Positions 12,491 to 24,051 of a stretch of 64,000 bases of DNA are shown one piece after another; positions within the stretch are counted from its first letter, which is position 1, and the number at the start of each line of letters is the position of its first letter. This DNA is from Parastagonospora avenae f. sp. tritici 18332-5 (Eukaryota; Ascomycota; Dothideomycetes; Pleosporales; Phaeosphaeriaceae). The notes beneath the pieces were generated by a model, which was given only the letters and a program-made list of their open reading frames with translations, did no database searches and was not told the origin of the DNA. Made by a program: the position numbers and the translations under genes. The DNA lies in the NCBI GenBank assembly GCA_022559985.1, contig JAFJTR010000061.1:62001-126000 (forward strand), given 5' to 3'.

Positions 12491-14453
12491 ATGGCCACTA
12501 AGCTCGACAACCCAAGAGAATACCAGGACATCTTCCATTGGGCGGAGACGCAGAAAGATGGCGCGATCCCATCGTTTGGAACCAGGAAGAATGATCCATA
12601 TGAGGTGAGCTTACGCCTTGCTTGTGCTTGTTAATCCTCGCTGACGCTCGTCTTGCAGTACCAACCGGGTTTTGGAAACAGCTTCGAGTCTGAAGCCGTG
12701 CCGGGTGAGCATGCGCCCAAATCCGCTATACCGCGATGATGTCTGACTAGAGTTGTTTGCGACTATAGGCACTATTCCCCAAGGACAAAACAGCCCGCGT
12801 AACGTCAGATTTGGTTTGTATGCAGAGCAGATGACCGGCACTGCATTCGTCGCGCCGAGACACCTGAACAAAAAGGCAGGTGTCGCTCGAATGAGGGAAA
12901 GTTGACGAGCTGACGTTGCATAGGCATGGCTGTACCGGGCAAGGCCCGCGGTTGCGCATCAGGGATTCGTAAGTCCCTTTCTGTCAGACCTCTTTGGGCG
13001 TGATTACGCTCTCAATCCAGTGCAAGATTTCTGCATGGCCAGAAGCAGAGTATTGACATGGGATGACCATGTTTGCTGCGGCTGCGGGCTTCGCAACACG
13101 AGGTTGAACTTGCCGACGTCATGTGCTGACGACCGCGCCTAGACGGATCTCCCCGACAACGAAGACACCGAGTCTAACTTCTTGCCGTCGAATAAACGCG
13201 TACATCTCTCGCCTACACAGCTTGCGTGGCTGCCTTTTGAGATCCCAACAAATGGCGAGGTTGATTTCATCCAGGGTCTCAAGAGTATCGCCGGCGCGGG
13301 AGACCCAACTCTTCGCGAGGGTTTGGCGGTGCACACATTCTTGGCCAACACTAGCATGAAGAGGAAAGCAGTCGTGAACTCTGATGGAGACTTTTTGATC
13401 GTGCCTCAGGAAGGCGCGTTGGATATTCAGACTGAGTTTGGAATGCTTTATCTACAACCTGGTGAGATCTGCGTTATCCAGAGAGGCCAGAGGTTTAAGG
13501 TGAAGGTTGAGGGTCCTACCAGGGGTTACATCCTGGGTATGTGATGGTTCTTGTGCTGGTATCCAACTGCTGACAATGATCAGAAATCTGGGGCTCTAGC
13601 TTCCAGCTTCCCGAGCTTGGTCCTTTGGGTGCAAACGGACTCGCAAACGCTCGCGACTTCCAGCACCCCATCGCAAAGTACGAGATCGAGCAAGAGGCGT
13701 GGGAGATTGTGTACAAGCTCGGCGGCAAGTTCTTCAGCTGCTCGCAACAGCACTCGCCCTTCGACGTAGTCGCATGGCACGGCAACTACGTACCATACAA
13801 GTACGACTTGACGAAGTTTGTCAATGTTGGTTCAATCTCGGTTGACCACATCGACCCGTCTATTTTCTGTGTTTTGACCGCGCCCTCGCGAGACCCTGCG
13901 GCACCGCTTGCGGACTTTTTGATCTTCAGTCCCAGGTGGGATGTTGCTTCTCACAGTGAGTAGTATTGGCAAAAGTTGTGAGGGCATATTGATGCTGACT
14001 GTTGCTAGCTTACCGACCTCCTTACTACCACCGCAACGGAGCATCAGAGCTCATGGGCCTGATCTACGGCGAATATGCTGGACGATCTGATGAGTTCCAG
14101 CCTGGTGGCGTTAGCTACGAATGTGGTTTTGTTCCCCATGGTGTTGCTTACGAGGAGGTCAGTTTGCCTTGGACTCTCCCTCTGAGTTCAATAGCATGCT
14201 AATGCAATTATAGTTCAAAGCTGCCAGCGCTGCACCGCCGCCCGAGATGCAGATTTCCAAGGGCGCAGTTGCGTTCATGTTCGAGAGCTGCCGCATGTTC
14301 ACGATCGCGGACTGGGCGTGGAACAGCAAGAAGAAGCACGAGCATGACCCGAAGATGTGGGACAACCTTGTTGACAATTTCTCCAAGCACAAGGATGAGG
14401 TTGAGAAGATACTGTCCGAGGGTGTGAAGAAAATCGGGTTCAATGGTCGCTGA
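12491..14453 (+). CDS. hmgA: Homogentisate 1,2-dioxygenase
   Basis: Opens the ring of homogentisate to maleylacetoacetate with O2 and Fe(II), in phenylalanine/tyrosine breakdown; it also controls pyomelanin build-up. Exons: 12491-12604, 12659-12704, 12769-12875, 12924-12968, 13143-13536, 13584-13955, 14009-14157 and 14214-14453, giving 488 residues, a little longer than the 445-450 usual for the family. The conserved start (YQPGFGNSFESEAVPG), the acid-base histidine in VVAWHGNYVPYKYDL, and the iron ligands His and Glu (YYHRNGASELMG) and His (FVPHGVAYEE) are all present. Intron 3 (12876-12923) must be read as GC-AG to keep the conserved NKK-AWLYRARP join. No other tyrosine-pathway gene lies nearby, so the gene is not visibly clustered here. 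Confidence 0.95.
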
Positions 14454-14826
14454 AACTGTTCGTGAGCTGGAGATGTGGTATGGCATATCATCTGATGATT
14501 AGCCCTCAATCCCATGATATGCCATCACCTGTTTGACACCATAACTTTCTCGGTTCGTTGAATATGCCAATTCTAGTGCGTGAGGGCATTTCGACTTTCA
14601 AAGCTCAGTCGTGCTCCCATCCATCACTGTCTGGCCAGTCCGCCACTCCAAAGTCGAATCCGGAGTCCGCACGTTCTGCCAACTCGGCGCCTTGAGGCCC
14701 TAGCGCTCGTAGCTCGTCCTTGTAACCGTTGAATCATCACCGCATAGTACATTTTAGACAGCGTGCAGTACGTATGGTAGTAAACTTACCCAGATACATG
14801 CATTTGTAGCGAAAGTCCAGAATGAA
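14454..14826. other. Convergent 3' spacer
   Basis: Spacer between the ends of the dioxygenase gene (plus) and the F-box pseudogene (minus). No feature seen beyond presumed 3' UTRs. Confidence 0.4.
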
Positions 14827-16164
14827 CTAAAATTGAATCGGACTGTTGATGAAAAAGTTTACGAGATCGAGCAGCTTGTAGGGTATATTGTCCAGTGTGA
14901 GTATTGGGTAGCGGATGTACAAACGCTGAATCTGCGGAAGCACCTTATGCAGAGACTCATCCTCTGGATTAAGTAGAAAGCATGGGTCCCAGTCGGGGCG
15001 GACCTTGAGCATGAGATGCTTGATGGTTAGCGGAAGGGTCGTGGCGAGATTCAACAGCTGATTGGGACGAGCAACGTCCGTAGGGCTAAGTATCGTTGCC
15101 ATTGGTCCTGCGTATGTGTTGAGGAGGGAGAAGGAAGCCAGTTGGCTGAAGTGGCCGGCGATCGAATTTGCTTGTGGCGGATGCAAGCCGGGAATCATCT
15201 CATCAAAGCTGATTCGTTCCAGACTGCCACTTTGACTTCGGAGAGCTGCATTGACAATGCGGTACCAATCATTCTCTGTGCTCAAGCATATATGTCCAAC
15301 AAAAAAGAAGTTGAGAAGTGAAGAACAGCTCCTGATCATGGTGCTCACTGCCTCCGCAGGCAAGGTCCCAGACAATCCGAGGCGCTTGATGGTAGAACTG
15401 TATGCAGGACACTCCCAAGCGTCCTTGTCTTTTGGCCAGGTACGATAGGCCTTCCGGAACTCCTCCTCGGTTGACTCGTCTGCGCTCAAGTAAAGCGTCT
15501 CCAATGGAGGCAAATTGAAAATTATGGATATTTCGCAGGGACGCAGCGAACAGTATGGAACACTAATATTACGCAGATGTCTGAAGCTGTGAGCTGAGCC
15601 AAATGGCAGCCCGCAGGCAACGTGCAACAAGTGTCGCAGGTATGCGGGGAGACTTTTGCCAGCTGAAAGAAACTCCGAATCTGCATGAAAATTGACTAGC
15701 CGGGGCATTAGGCAGATCTGGACTGCCAGTACTGCATCGCCACAGCCACCCAAAATGTCTCGAACCCATTGATGAGTGAAGGGTACCTTCAATGTGTGGA
15801 CGAAATCGATAGCTTTGGATGTGTCCGCTAAATATTCATGCTGTTCGTCTAGAAGCCAAGAGACGCTCTTGGTGAAACAGGCAAGCTGTGGAGCATCCAG
15901 AAGAGTACGCGAGAACTATGCGCATATCTGCATGTCGTCTCGGTCTGTGATATTGAACGAAGAGTAAAGAAAGGGAACTGATAACCTGTTGAAGCGGCAA
16001 TATACAACACTGAGAGCATGCAGCATGGCCTGTCGTTCGGAAAAGTCATCCATTACTGCGATTGTCAGGATGAGTAGCTCGTCTGGTAAGTCGTTGATGT
16101 TCGTGCGTAATCTGTCGCGCCTTTGTCGCCGCGCCGGCGGCGCAATGTAGATGGGTTCACCCAT
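14827..16164 (-). pseudogene. F-box/LRR-like gene with one in-frame stop
   Basis: One reading frame of 445 codons runs from the ATG at 16164 to 14827, interrupted only by a TAG at 15916-15918. The N-terminal 82 residues hold an F-box-like segment (INDLPDELLILTIAVMD, then a helix with HALSVVYCRFNRLSVPFLY). After the stop the same frame continues for about 360 residues with leucine-rich, LRR-like spacing (LRHLRNISVPYC, LPPLETLYLSADE, IKRLGLSGTLPAE). No GT donor near the stop allows an intron to remove it. A CAG-to-TAG change would explain it. F-box proteins bring substrates to SCF ubiquitin ligases. An intact allele may exist in other strains; restart at the ATG at 15792 would lose the F-box. 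Confidence 0.7.
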
Positions 16165-16660
16165 CGCTTTGCGCTCTGCTTATGCCCTTGTGTACACCAT
16201 GGTCGCCAACGATTGCAGTCCACGGTGTAGTGTGGTGCGCGAAGTGGGAAGAGATGCGAGGTTCAGTATGTTTTGATCAGGCTAGCGTGATCTACTAGCG
16301 CGATTATGTAGCGCGAGAGCACGTGATACCAAGACATACCCGTCTCCTACAGCTGGAGTGCATCCTTCTTCACAAGCGCCACCACAACTCATAACTCCTT
16401 CTCGGGCAAATGCTTGACCAGAAATGAAAAGCATGTAGAGGTTTGTTCCCTCTGCGTGGTGTTGGCGAAACATGAAACACGACTATAACGAGGGGTAGGC
16501 GCTGTGAATTGGTTGGCTCACAGTGCGACCTTGCACTGCCGCGAACATCCTTGATCTACGCTCAGCCTTGTGTCAGGCATGCCAAAACATGACCGCCCTG
16601 AGGCTGCTTCGCCTTCCTTTACTTCACATCCTGCGCTTCGGTGAAGCGTAATCTTCGAAA
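16165..16660. other. Divergent promoter region
   Basis: About 500 bp between the starts of the F-box pseudogene (minus) and the CFEM gene (plus). No clear TATA box or repeat was seen. Confidence 0.35.
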
Positions 16661-17488
16661 ATGTGGTCTGCGACTTTACTGCTAATCTTCGCGCTGCAAG
16701 TCGCCGGGCGTGGCAGCGATGTTTGGTTGCGCGCGCTACCCAATTGCTGGCAGAGATGCTTCGCCAATACCGAAGATGGCTGCACATCCAGCTTATGTAG
16801 GTTGCACTTAAGTCGCATGAAAGGACGCGCTGACATGATTACAGGTGTATGCAGTACATCTGAGGATAGCGAATCATACTTGTCAAAGGCAGTATCTTGC
16901 GCTGTGCAGAAATGCGACGCTGAGGAATTCGCCCTTGAGCTAGCCCTCGGGCCTCTTCAGCTTTTATGCTTCGGTCTGGGATGTCCTATATCCAAGGACG
17001 TTATGGATGAGGCATACGCCGCAGCTTCCGACACGGAACCCTCCGCGCCGAACCCTACAAATAGCAAGAAGCCAGACCAGACAACGTCAAAGGCGCGCAG
17101 CGAAGCACTCGAGTTGACCAGCATCATCCGGTCAACCTTGACACAGACGAAAACGGACAGCAATGGCAACATTTTGCAGGTTGTTGTACCGATTGCAATC
17201 GGTCCATCAGGCATTGTTACTGGCTCGTTCTCAACTTCAACGATGAGTGGGCAAGCAACAACAACAAGCGCGACCACATCTCTAAGTCAATCGGCAGAGC
17301 CTTCTCTGCCCGAACTCAGCTTGTTTTCACCTTTGACACCGACCGCAGCCCCTCAGCGGACGGGTACGGGGAGCTCTAGTGGGGGCAACGGCAGTCCATT
17401 TGACATGGCTGGCACTGCAAGTAAATGGACCATTTCCATACCTCTGCTTGGCCTCGGTGCTCTCGCAGTGCGCCTGTTGAGGATATGA
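16661..17488 (+). CDS. CFEM-domain, GPI-anchored cell-surface protein
   Basis: Two exons, 16661-16796 and 16845-17488, give 259 residues. A short hydrophobic signal (MWSATLLLIFALQVAG) is followed by the CFEM domain (residues about 25-90), whose eight cysteines fall in the family order: NC, RC, GC, LC, VC, SC, KC and LC. The intron lies inside the domain: splicing makes the characteristic CxC pair (LCVC). The middle is Ser/Thr/Pro-rich, fit for O-glycans. The C-terminus (SKWTISIPLLGLGALAVRLL) looks like a GPI-anchor signal. CFEM proteins bind haem or act at the cell surface, and some are effectors; which of these applies cannot be told. Divergent from the F-box pseudogene. Confidence 0.85.
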   Translation: MWSATLLLIFALQVAGRGSDVWLRALPNCWQRCFANTEDGCTSSLCRLHLSRMKGRADMITGVCSTSEDSESYLSKAVSCAVQKCDAEEFALELALGPLQLLCFGLGCPISKDVMDEAYAAASDTEPSAPNPTNSKKPDQTTSKARSEALELTSIIRSTLTQTKTDSNGNILQVVVPIAIGPSGIVTGSFSTSTMSGQATTTSATTSLSQSAEPSLPELSLFSPLTPTAAPQRTGTGSSSGGNGSPFDMAGTASKWTISIPLLGLGALAVRLLRI

Positions 17489-18202
17489 GGCGCGCACATA
17501 GCTGAGGTAGTCATAGAATAGACGAGACACAACTTGATACCGAAGCAAAGCACGGCCCATTATGTAGCGACGTTTTTTGATAATCGGGGTGGAGAGCAAG
17601 GGTCCGCCGGGCGGTCTGACCCATGAATCCACCTCACGTCGCACATTCTCAAACGCGCAAACGTGCACCGCAGCGGCCGTTCATGACGTGTACAGTCCGA
17701 TGCCAAGCGCACTGCTGATCTTTTGGCCTCGACACATTCATCGTCTACTTTGCCTCGCAAGGAGCACCATAGGTACTCAAACCCTCCGACTCCGTACCAC
17801 GAAGTCTCGGAGGACTTGCGCAATTGTGGGTTCTGCCTGTCAGTGCACGTTGAGCCGCCTCGGCCGAGTCGATCGCGGACCCTCCGACTTTAGTACTCGC
17901 CCTGCCCTAAGTGGGTTTCAGCAAATCACTGCGCCTGGATTTCTTCACTACGCCGAGGCATCTTCTTACCAGAAGCCAAGCTTCTTCTGAAAGCGTTGCT
18001 CTCGGAGCACGCGAACGGGCTCTATCAAAGCATTGGTGCGTCATTTGTTTCGACGTGGCATGAGAAGGTAGCCCGAAAACTCTGAAATATAGCATATCTA
18101 AGCCCAGCTCCCATCACAATTCATGCTTCTTCAATACCCAACATCTTGCCTTTTCAACATCACTGCATTGCCATCTAGTTTTTTTGTTATTTTTACCTAA
18201 TC
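17489..18202. other. Promoter region of the CYP505 gene
   Basis: About 700 bp without a supported gene. The last 60 bp are pyrimidine-rich (TTTTTTGTTATTTTTACC), a usual fungal leader before the ATG at 18203. Small frames on both strands lack domains. Confidence 0.35.
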
Positions 18203-21200
18203 ATGGACAGCAACATGGATCACGCAGTCATTCCCGGCCCTCCTGGGTTGCCAATCGTGGGCAACATTTCAGATGTAAGTACATGTGATCGTTGCATCTA
18301 AGCACTCCTACATCGCCGCAGACTCTTGTCTCCGAATCGAGCAAATCTCGCGCATCCAGGTCGAACGAATTGCTCTATGATATGCAGACGACGTTAAGTG
18401 CTGACGAGGACGATAGATTGACCCAGAAAACCCAATCCAAAGTCTAATGACCATATCCGCGAAATATGGGCCAATCTGGAAATTCAGTTTGGCAGGAAAA
18501 GAGCGTGTTGTCATTGGCTCGCAAGCTCTCATGAATGAGATCTGTGACGAAGAGCGCTTTTCCAAAATTGTCGCCGCCGCACTCGAGCAAGTAAGGAACG
18601 GTATACACGATGGTTTATTCACAGCATACGGAGAGCATGAGCGGAATTGGGGTATTGCACACAGAGTCTTGATGCCTCAACTAGGCCCACTGTCGATCCG
18701 AAATATGTTCGGCGAGATGCACGACATCGCCTCGCAACTCGTGATGAAATGGGGACGTCACGGGCCTGAACACAAGATACACGTCGTGGACGACTTCACT
18801 CGACTGACTTTGGATACGATTGCGTTGTGTGCCATGGACTACCGTTTCAACTCATACTACTACCAGAAGATGCATCCCTTCGTTGATGCCATGTCAGACT
18901 TCCTGAAGGTCAGTGGCGACCGAGCCCGAAGAGACCCGATATCACAGATGTTCTATCGCGCAGAGACTGCGAAATACTGGGAGGACATCGAATTGTTGCG
19001 GAAAACGAGTATGGAAGTCATTAAGAATAGAAGAGAGAACCCCACAGAGAAGAGAGATCTTCTGAATGGCATGCTGAACGGAGTGGACCCCAAGACGGGA
19101 GAGAAGATGAGTGACGAAAGCATCATGGACAACATGATTACCTTCTTGATCGCTGGCCACGAGACGACGTCTGGACTTCTATCATTCACGTTCTATTACC
19201 TGCTCAAGAACCCAGCTGCCTACGAGAAAGCACAACAAGAGGTAGATACCATCATTGGAAAGGGGCCAATTACCGTGGATCACTTGTCGAAGGTGCCATT
19301 TCTCAACGCTGTGCTTCGAGAGTCTCTTCGTCTTTCGCCAACTGCACCATCGATTGGTTTGACAGCAAAAAAGGATACCGTGCTTGGCGGCAAGTACCCT
19401 GTCAAGGCAGGCGCGCCAATCGTCACCCTTTTCCCCATGATCCATCGCGATCCACTTGCCTACGGAGAAGACGCAGAAGAGTTTCGACCTGAACGCATGT
19501 TGGATGAAGAATTCGACCGCCGCAACAAGGAGTTCCCCAACTGCTGGAAGCCCTTTGGAAACGGGATGCGAGCTTGTATTGGACGCCCATTTGCATGGCA
19601 AGAAGCCCTGCTTGTGCTCGCAATTCTCCTGCAGAACTTCAACTTCTCTATGGACGATGCGTCATATCAACTGCAGATCAAGCAAACTCTTACTATCAAG
19701 CCCAAGGACTTCTACATGCGCGCGCATCTACGAAATGGCGTGTCAGCTACGAGCCTTGAGCGAGCGCTTCAATCTGCTACTCTGCAAGAGCCTCCACCTG
19801 CTAATGGTGGCCAAGCGGTCAGGAAAGAAAAGGCGAACAAGGGAAAGCCGATCGCTATTTACTACGGCTCCAACACCGGCACATGCGAAGCTCTTGCAAA
19901 CCGTCTTGCGAGCGATGCTGCAAACCACGGCTTCAGGGCTGATGTTGTAGACACTCTCGATGCAGCGCGCGAGAACTTGCCTACAGACAAACCGGTCGTA
20001 ATGGTCACTGCCTCATATGAGGGTCAGCCTGCAGACAATGCAGCACACTTCGTCAACTGGGTCGGCACGCTCAAAGACAAGGAGCTGGATAATGTCTCGT
20101 ATGCTGTTTTCGGATGCGGTCACCGCGACTGGGCCAAGACTTTCCACAAAGTTCCAAAGTTCCTGAACATAACGCTCGAGGAACGTGGTGCTACAAAGCT
20201 GGTTGAGATGGGCACCACCGATGCCGCCTCAGGAGACATTTTCACAGACTTCGAAACATGGGAAGATAAAGTTTTCTGGCCCGCTCTACGTGAGAAGTAC
20301 GGCTCATCCGAGGTTGAAGGCGAAGGTTCAATGGAAGCTACTCTGGACGTGGACATCAGCACACCTCGATCGACGATTTTGCGCCAAGACGTTCGCGAAG
20401 CGCGTGTAGAGGAGGTTCAGGTTTTGAGTGCAAACGGTGTTGCTGAAAAGAGGCACATTGAGATCAGCTTGCCATCGGACATGTCATACTCTGCAGGAGA
20501 TTACTTGGCGATATTACCGCTGAACCCGAAGGAGAACATCCGCCGAGCCACCAAGTACTTTGGTCTATCGTGGGACAGCATGCTGACGATCCAGTCCGCT
20601 GGCCCAACCACCCTGCCCACCGATACTCCCATTAGTGCTGTTGATGTCTTCGGCGCGTATGTGGAGCTTGCTCAACCAGCCAGCAAGCGCAACATCCTCG
20701 CTCTCGTCGACGCTACTCGTAATGAAGAGACAAAGACGCAACTCTCGCGTCTCGCCGATGCCGCTTTTTCAGAGGAGATCACCGCAAAACGAGTCTCTGT
20801 GCTCGACCTTCTCGAGCGCTTCCCATCTGTCCAGCTTCCACTTGGCGTCTTCTTGAAGATGCAGCCACCAATGCGAGTTCGCCAGTACAGCATCTCGTCG
20901 TCACCACTCTGGAACCCGAACAATGTTACCCTCACTTACGCCGTTGTCGACCAACCCGCCCTCAGCGGTCAAGGACGATACGTTGGTGTCGCAACAAACT
21001 ACCTCTCCCAGCTCGCACCCGGTGACAAACTGCACGTCAGCGTCCGCTCATCACACCAAGCTTTCCATCTCCCTAAGGACGGAAAATCTATTCCCATAAT
21101 TTGTATCGCTGCGGGCACCGGCCTCGCTCCCTTCCGCGGCTTCATCCAAGAACGCGCCGCCCAACTCGCCGCCGGCCGCACCCTTGCTCCTGCTCTCCTC

Positions 21201-21566
21201 TTCTACGGTTGCCACACTCCCGACAGCGATCTCCTCTACTCAGACCTGCTCAAGAAATGGGAACAGCTCGGCGCCGTATCCCTACGCTTTGCATTCTCGC
21301 GTCAGCCCGAAGCCTCTGAAGGTTGCAAATATGTGCAAGATCGCGTGTATCACGACCGCGCCGAGATCATTGCGCTGTTCAACCAGGGTGCGAAATTATT
21401 TGTGTGTGGAAGTCGGGAGGTGGGAGATGGAGCACAGGAGACGCTAATTAAGATTGCGAAGGAGAAGTTTCAGGGTGAGGAGGGGAGGGAGGCGGATGAT
21501 AAGAAGGCGAGGGAATGGTTTGAGGGGCTGAGGAACGAGAGGTTTGCGACGGATGTTTTTGCTTGA
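18203..21566 (+). CDS. CYP505 self-sufficient P450/P450-reductase fusion
   Basis: Fatty-acid (sub-terminal) hydroxylase of the P450foxy/BM3 type, carrying haem, FMN and FAD domains in one chain. Exons 18203-18274 and 18417-21566 give 1073 residues, normal for the family. The first exon holds the proline-rich start (PGPPGLPIVGNISD). In the haem domain the I-helix AGHETTS is near residue 270, the ExxR helix (RESLR) near 325, and the haem cysteine is Cys411 in FGNGMRACIGR. The FMN domain begins near residue 503 (YYGSNTGTCEAL). The FAD site RQYSISSS is near 846, the NADPH site AAGTGLAPFRGF near 923, and the chain ends FATDVFA. There is no clear membrane anchor, so it is probably soluble. The intron (142 nt) is phase 0. 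It appears intact. The 3' end lies 200 bp from a transposon. Confidence 0.95.
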
Positions 21567-21766
21567 GTGCGTTGTAGCACGTATTGATGGTGGGTTTGGC
21601 GTTGGACTGGGCGAAAGGCTTCCGAAAAGCTTCATAGAAATTTAGTCATTCTGCGCGCTTACGCTTGTATTCGTTTATACGTGTCCCGATGTTGATATTG
21701 ATTTACTGTTAGTGAGGCAGGCTACATCGGTGAAGTGGAGGCGTTAGGCTACAATGCCGATCTATA

Positions 21767-21785
21767 CCGAGGCGCCCGGCGTGAT
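21767..21785 (+). repeat. Left terminal inverted repeat of element 1
   Basis: Reads CCGAGGCGCCCGGCGTGAT, preceded by TA at 21765-21766. It is the exact reverse complement of 23850-23868. Confidence 0.93.
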
Positions 21786-21955
21786 ACCTGCACTCCAACA
21801 CCAAAATAGCAGCTCAACTTGAGGCTATTGAGCCACATACAATAATTATAACTATAAGAATATTTAGAGTTGAGTTCTATACACCTTGATTGATATATAT
21901 AGCTATAGAAATCGCACTGGAGTTCTGATCGCGCGCCCGCCGCGCGAGGTTGAGG

Positions 21956-23779
21956 CTAAAGGAGCCTCATGAGGCTCATGAGGCTGCGCACCACCTTGAG
22001 GCCTCGCGATAGGCCTCTTTTTTGATGAGCCTTGGTAGGAGCCTTGAACCTCCTCCTCTTACCCCTTTGAGCAGTTTTTGGAGAATGTCGAAGTCGTGGT
22101 TGAGCCTTACGAGCTGCCTGTCGTGAGGCTCGATCAGCAGCCTTACGAGCCTTCTCCTCCTGCCTCATTATTTGAGCTGCTGCCCTTGCTGCATGCTTCT
22201 GTTGAGCTGCCTGAAGCTTCTCCTGCTTCTTTACTTCACGTAGGCGAGCCGCCTCAGCTCTCTGATGTTGTAGTTGCTCTTCTTCGAGCCCTTGTTGGAG
22301 CTGGCGATCACGTGCCTCCTTCACCTTCCTTGGAGACCAGAATACAGCCCCACCGTGATTGTCCTCGCCTGCCTCTAGAGGGAGAGCCTTGCCTCGCTTT
22401 CTACACTGCCTCTCATTGATAAGAGCCTGCACGAGGCCTTGAGCCTCGTGTTCAATCAGCGTTTTTTGAACTGAGATAGAGTGGAAGGCTCGGCTGAGCT
22501 TTTGAGATCGTGGGTCACTCCTATCACCTACTACCTGGCGTAGAAGGCGCTCAGTTTTCCGCCAGTCAGAGGCACTCAAGGCTGAGGAGTCGCTATCACT
22601 TGATTGGCCTGATTGAGCTGGCTGATTGAATCGTTTGAGTATCACCTCTGGCACGAAAGGTGAGAGGCCACTTGCCTTAAAGGCCTTGAGTATAGTGTCC
22701 TCCTTGAACTAGGTCTCCCATACAGCCATAAACATGGGATAGAAGTCTCTTTTGCTCATAGATGTGAGCCCTTGGCACCTCTCCATGAACGCAGCTACCT
22801 GGTTTGAGCAGGCTGATGAGAATGGCTTGAACATGACGATGTCAAGGGGCTGGAGGGTATGGGTTGAATGAGGGGGGTATACTGCAAGGAGGATCCTATT
22901 CCGATCGCAGTACTCGATAAAATCCGTCGTGAGATGAGATCCATGGTCATCAAGGATGAGTAATCGATAGCTCCGCCTTGCCTTCTCCTTCGCAGATCGA
23001 TCAAACACTTGTTTGAGCCAGGATAGTCCTATCTCACTGTTGGTCCATCCAGAGGGTGAGGAGGATATATATACTTGATCCTCAGGCCTCAGAGCCTGCA
23101 GCCAGGTGTCCTGTATCGAGCCCGAGGCTGATTGATATATCAGCGCAGGCGCGAGGGCTGATCCATCAGCGCATATGCAGGCGAGCAGCGTTATCCACTC
23201 CCAATTGCCATCCTGGATATGAGCCTTGATATTCCCCTCCTCATATAGCCTCCTGCTGAACACCCGCTTTGAGCGAGTAAGTATTCCTAGCATGCAGCCT
23301 TTCTCATCCATATTATACATATTACAAGGCTCTATATCGTATTGGCCAAGCTTACTGCGTAGGAGCTCGGAGTAGAGGCTGTACTTTGATATAGAATCAG
23401 CCTGGTGGCGCGCGCGATCAATTCCAGTCGCCCAGCGTGAGATGAGATCAACCTGGTGTCGCTTGATATATCGATCAACCCAGCCTTTTCCAAGCTCTTT
23501 TTTTGCGATATCTTAGGCAAAGCGTCGTATCATAAGCCGTGTAGGAGGTAAGCCTTGCCTTGTGAGACGCTCAATATAGCGTAGGAGCTCTTTCTCCTGC
23601 TGTGGGTGGAGCGCTTGCTGGTTTTGGACCTTGATGCTGTGTGAGCTTACGACGCCCTGGTGTCTCCGCGCGAGCATTCTACGATCAACAGCGTACTGTG
23701 CTGCAATATGGGTATATACAAGCTTTTCTCCTGGTTCTCAAGATTCAATAGCTGCCAGCGCAGCCTCGATTGAGCTCAT
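21956..23779 (-). pseudogene. DDE transposase of element 1, three internal stops
   Basis: From the ATG at 23779 a single frame runs to a TAG at 21956. It is broken by TGA (23738-23740), TAA (23513-23515) and TAG (22709-22711), all in frame with no frameshift. An N-terminal helix-turn-helix/CENP-B-like region binds TIRs in this family. The DDE core shows the three acidic sites: YNMDEKG, LLILDDHGSH and HTLQPLDIVMF. The C-terminus is a long Arg/Gln/Ala/Glu coiled region (AARLREVKKQEKLQAAQQK). Each stop can be reached from CGA, CAA or CAG by one C-to-T change, as RIP produces. Confidence 0.88.
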
Positions 23780-23849
23780 GTTGATACAGATATCGCGTGT
23801 TGAAGTTTTGGTGTTGCACGAGGAGAGCGGGCATCACGCCGGGCCGGGC

Positions 23850-23868
23850 ATCACGCCGGGCGCCTCGG
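23850..23868 (-). repeat. Right terminal inverted repeat of element 1
   Basis: Reverse complement of the left repeat, followed by TA at 23869-23870. A second partial copy of its inner half lies just inside. Confidence 0.93.
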
Positions 23869-24051
23869 TACTAATCTAGGTCTAACAATGCGCTGTTCAG
23901 ACGAGAACTACTGCATGCAAGATCATGGCGCGACTTCACCGGTATTATCTTGACATCTGCATCTGGTACTTTACTCTCGAAAACCGGTCGCTCCTCTGTC
24001 GCTCCATTCATACAGGTCATCTCTTTCTTATCTCGATATCGCATCTTGGCC

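Larger units (their letters stand above)
21767..23868 (-). mobile_element. Fot1/pogo-like DNA transposon, 2.1 kb, inactive
   Basis: A complete element by structure. Perfect 19-bp terminal inverted repeats (CCGAGGCGCCCGGCGTGAT) lie at 21767-21785 and 23850-23868, each flanked by TA, the target duplication of Tc1/mariner-pogo elements. The similarity of the ends reaches further in (a CAACACCAAAA block in both). The right end carries an extra copy of CATCACGCCGGG at 23832-23843. It holds one transposase frame on minus with three internal stops. It is inserted between the CYP505 gene and the rvt-type reverse transcriptase, 181 bp before the latter's ATG. Confidence 0.92.

Noticed and set aside
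18275..18416. Possible small extra exon inside the CYP505 intron
   Set aside because: The flanking exons join in phase at the conserved SD-IDPE motif without it.
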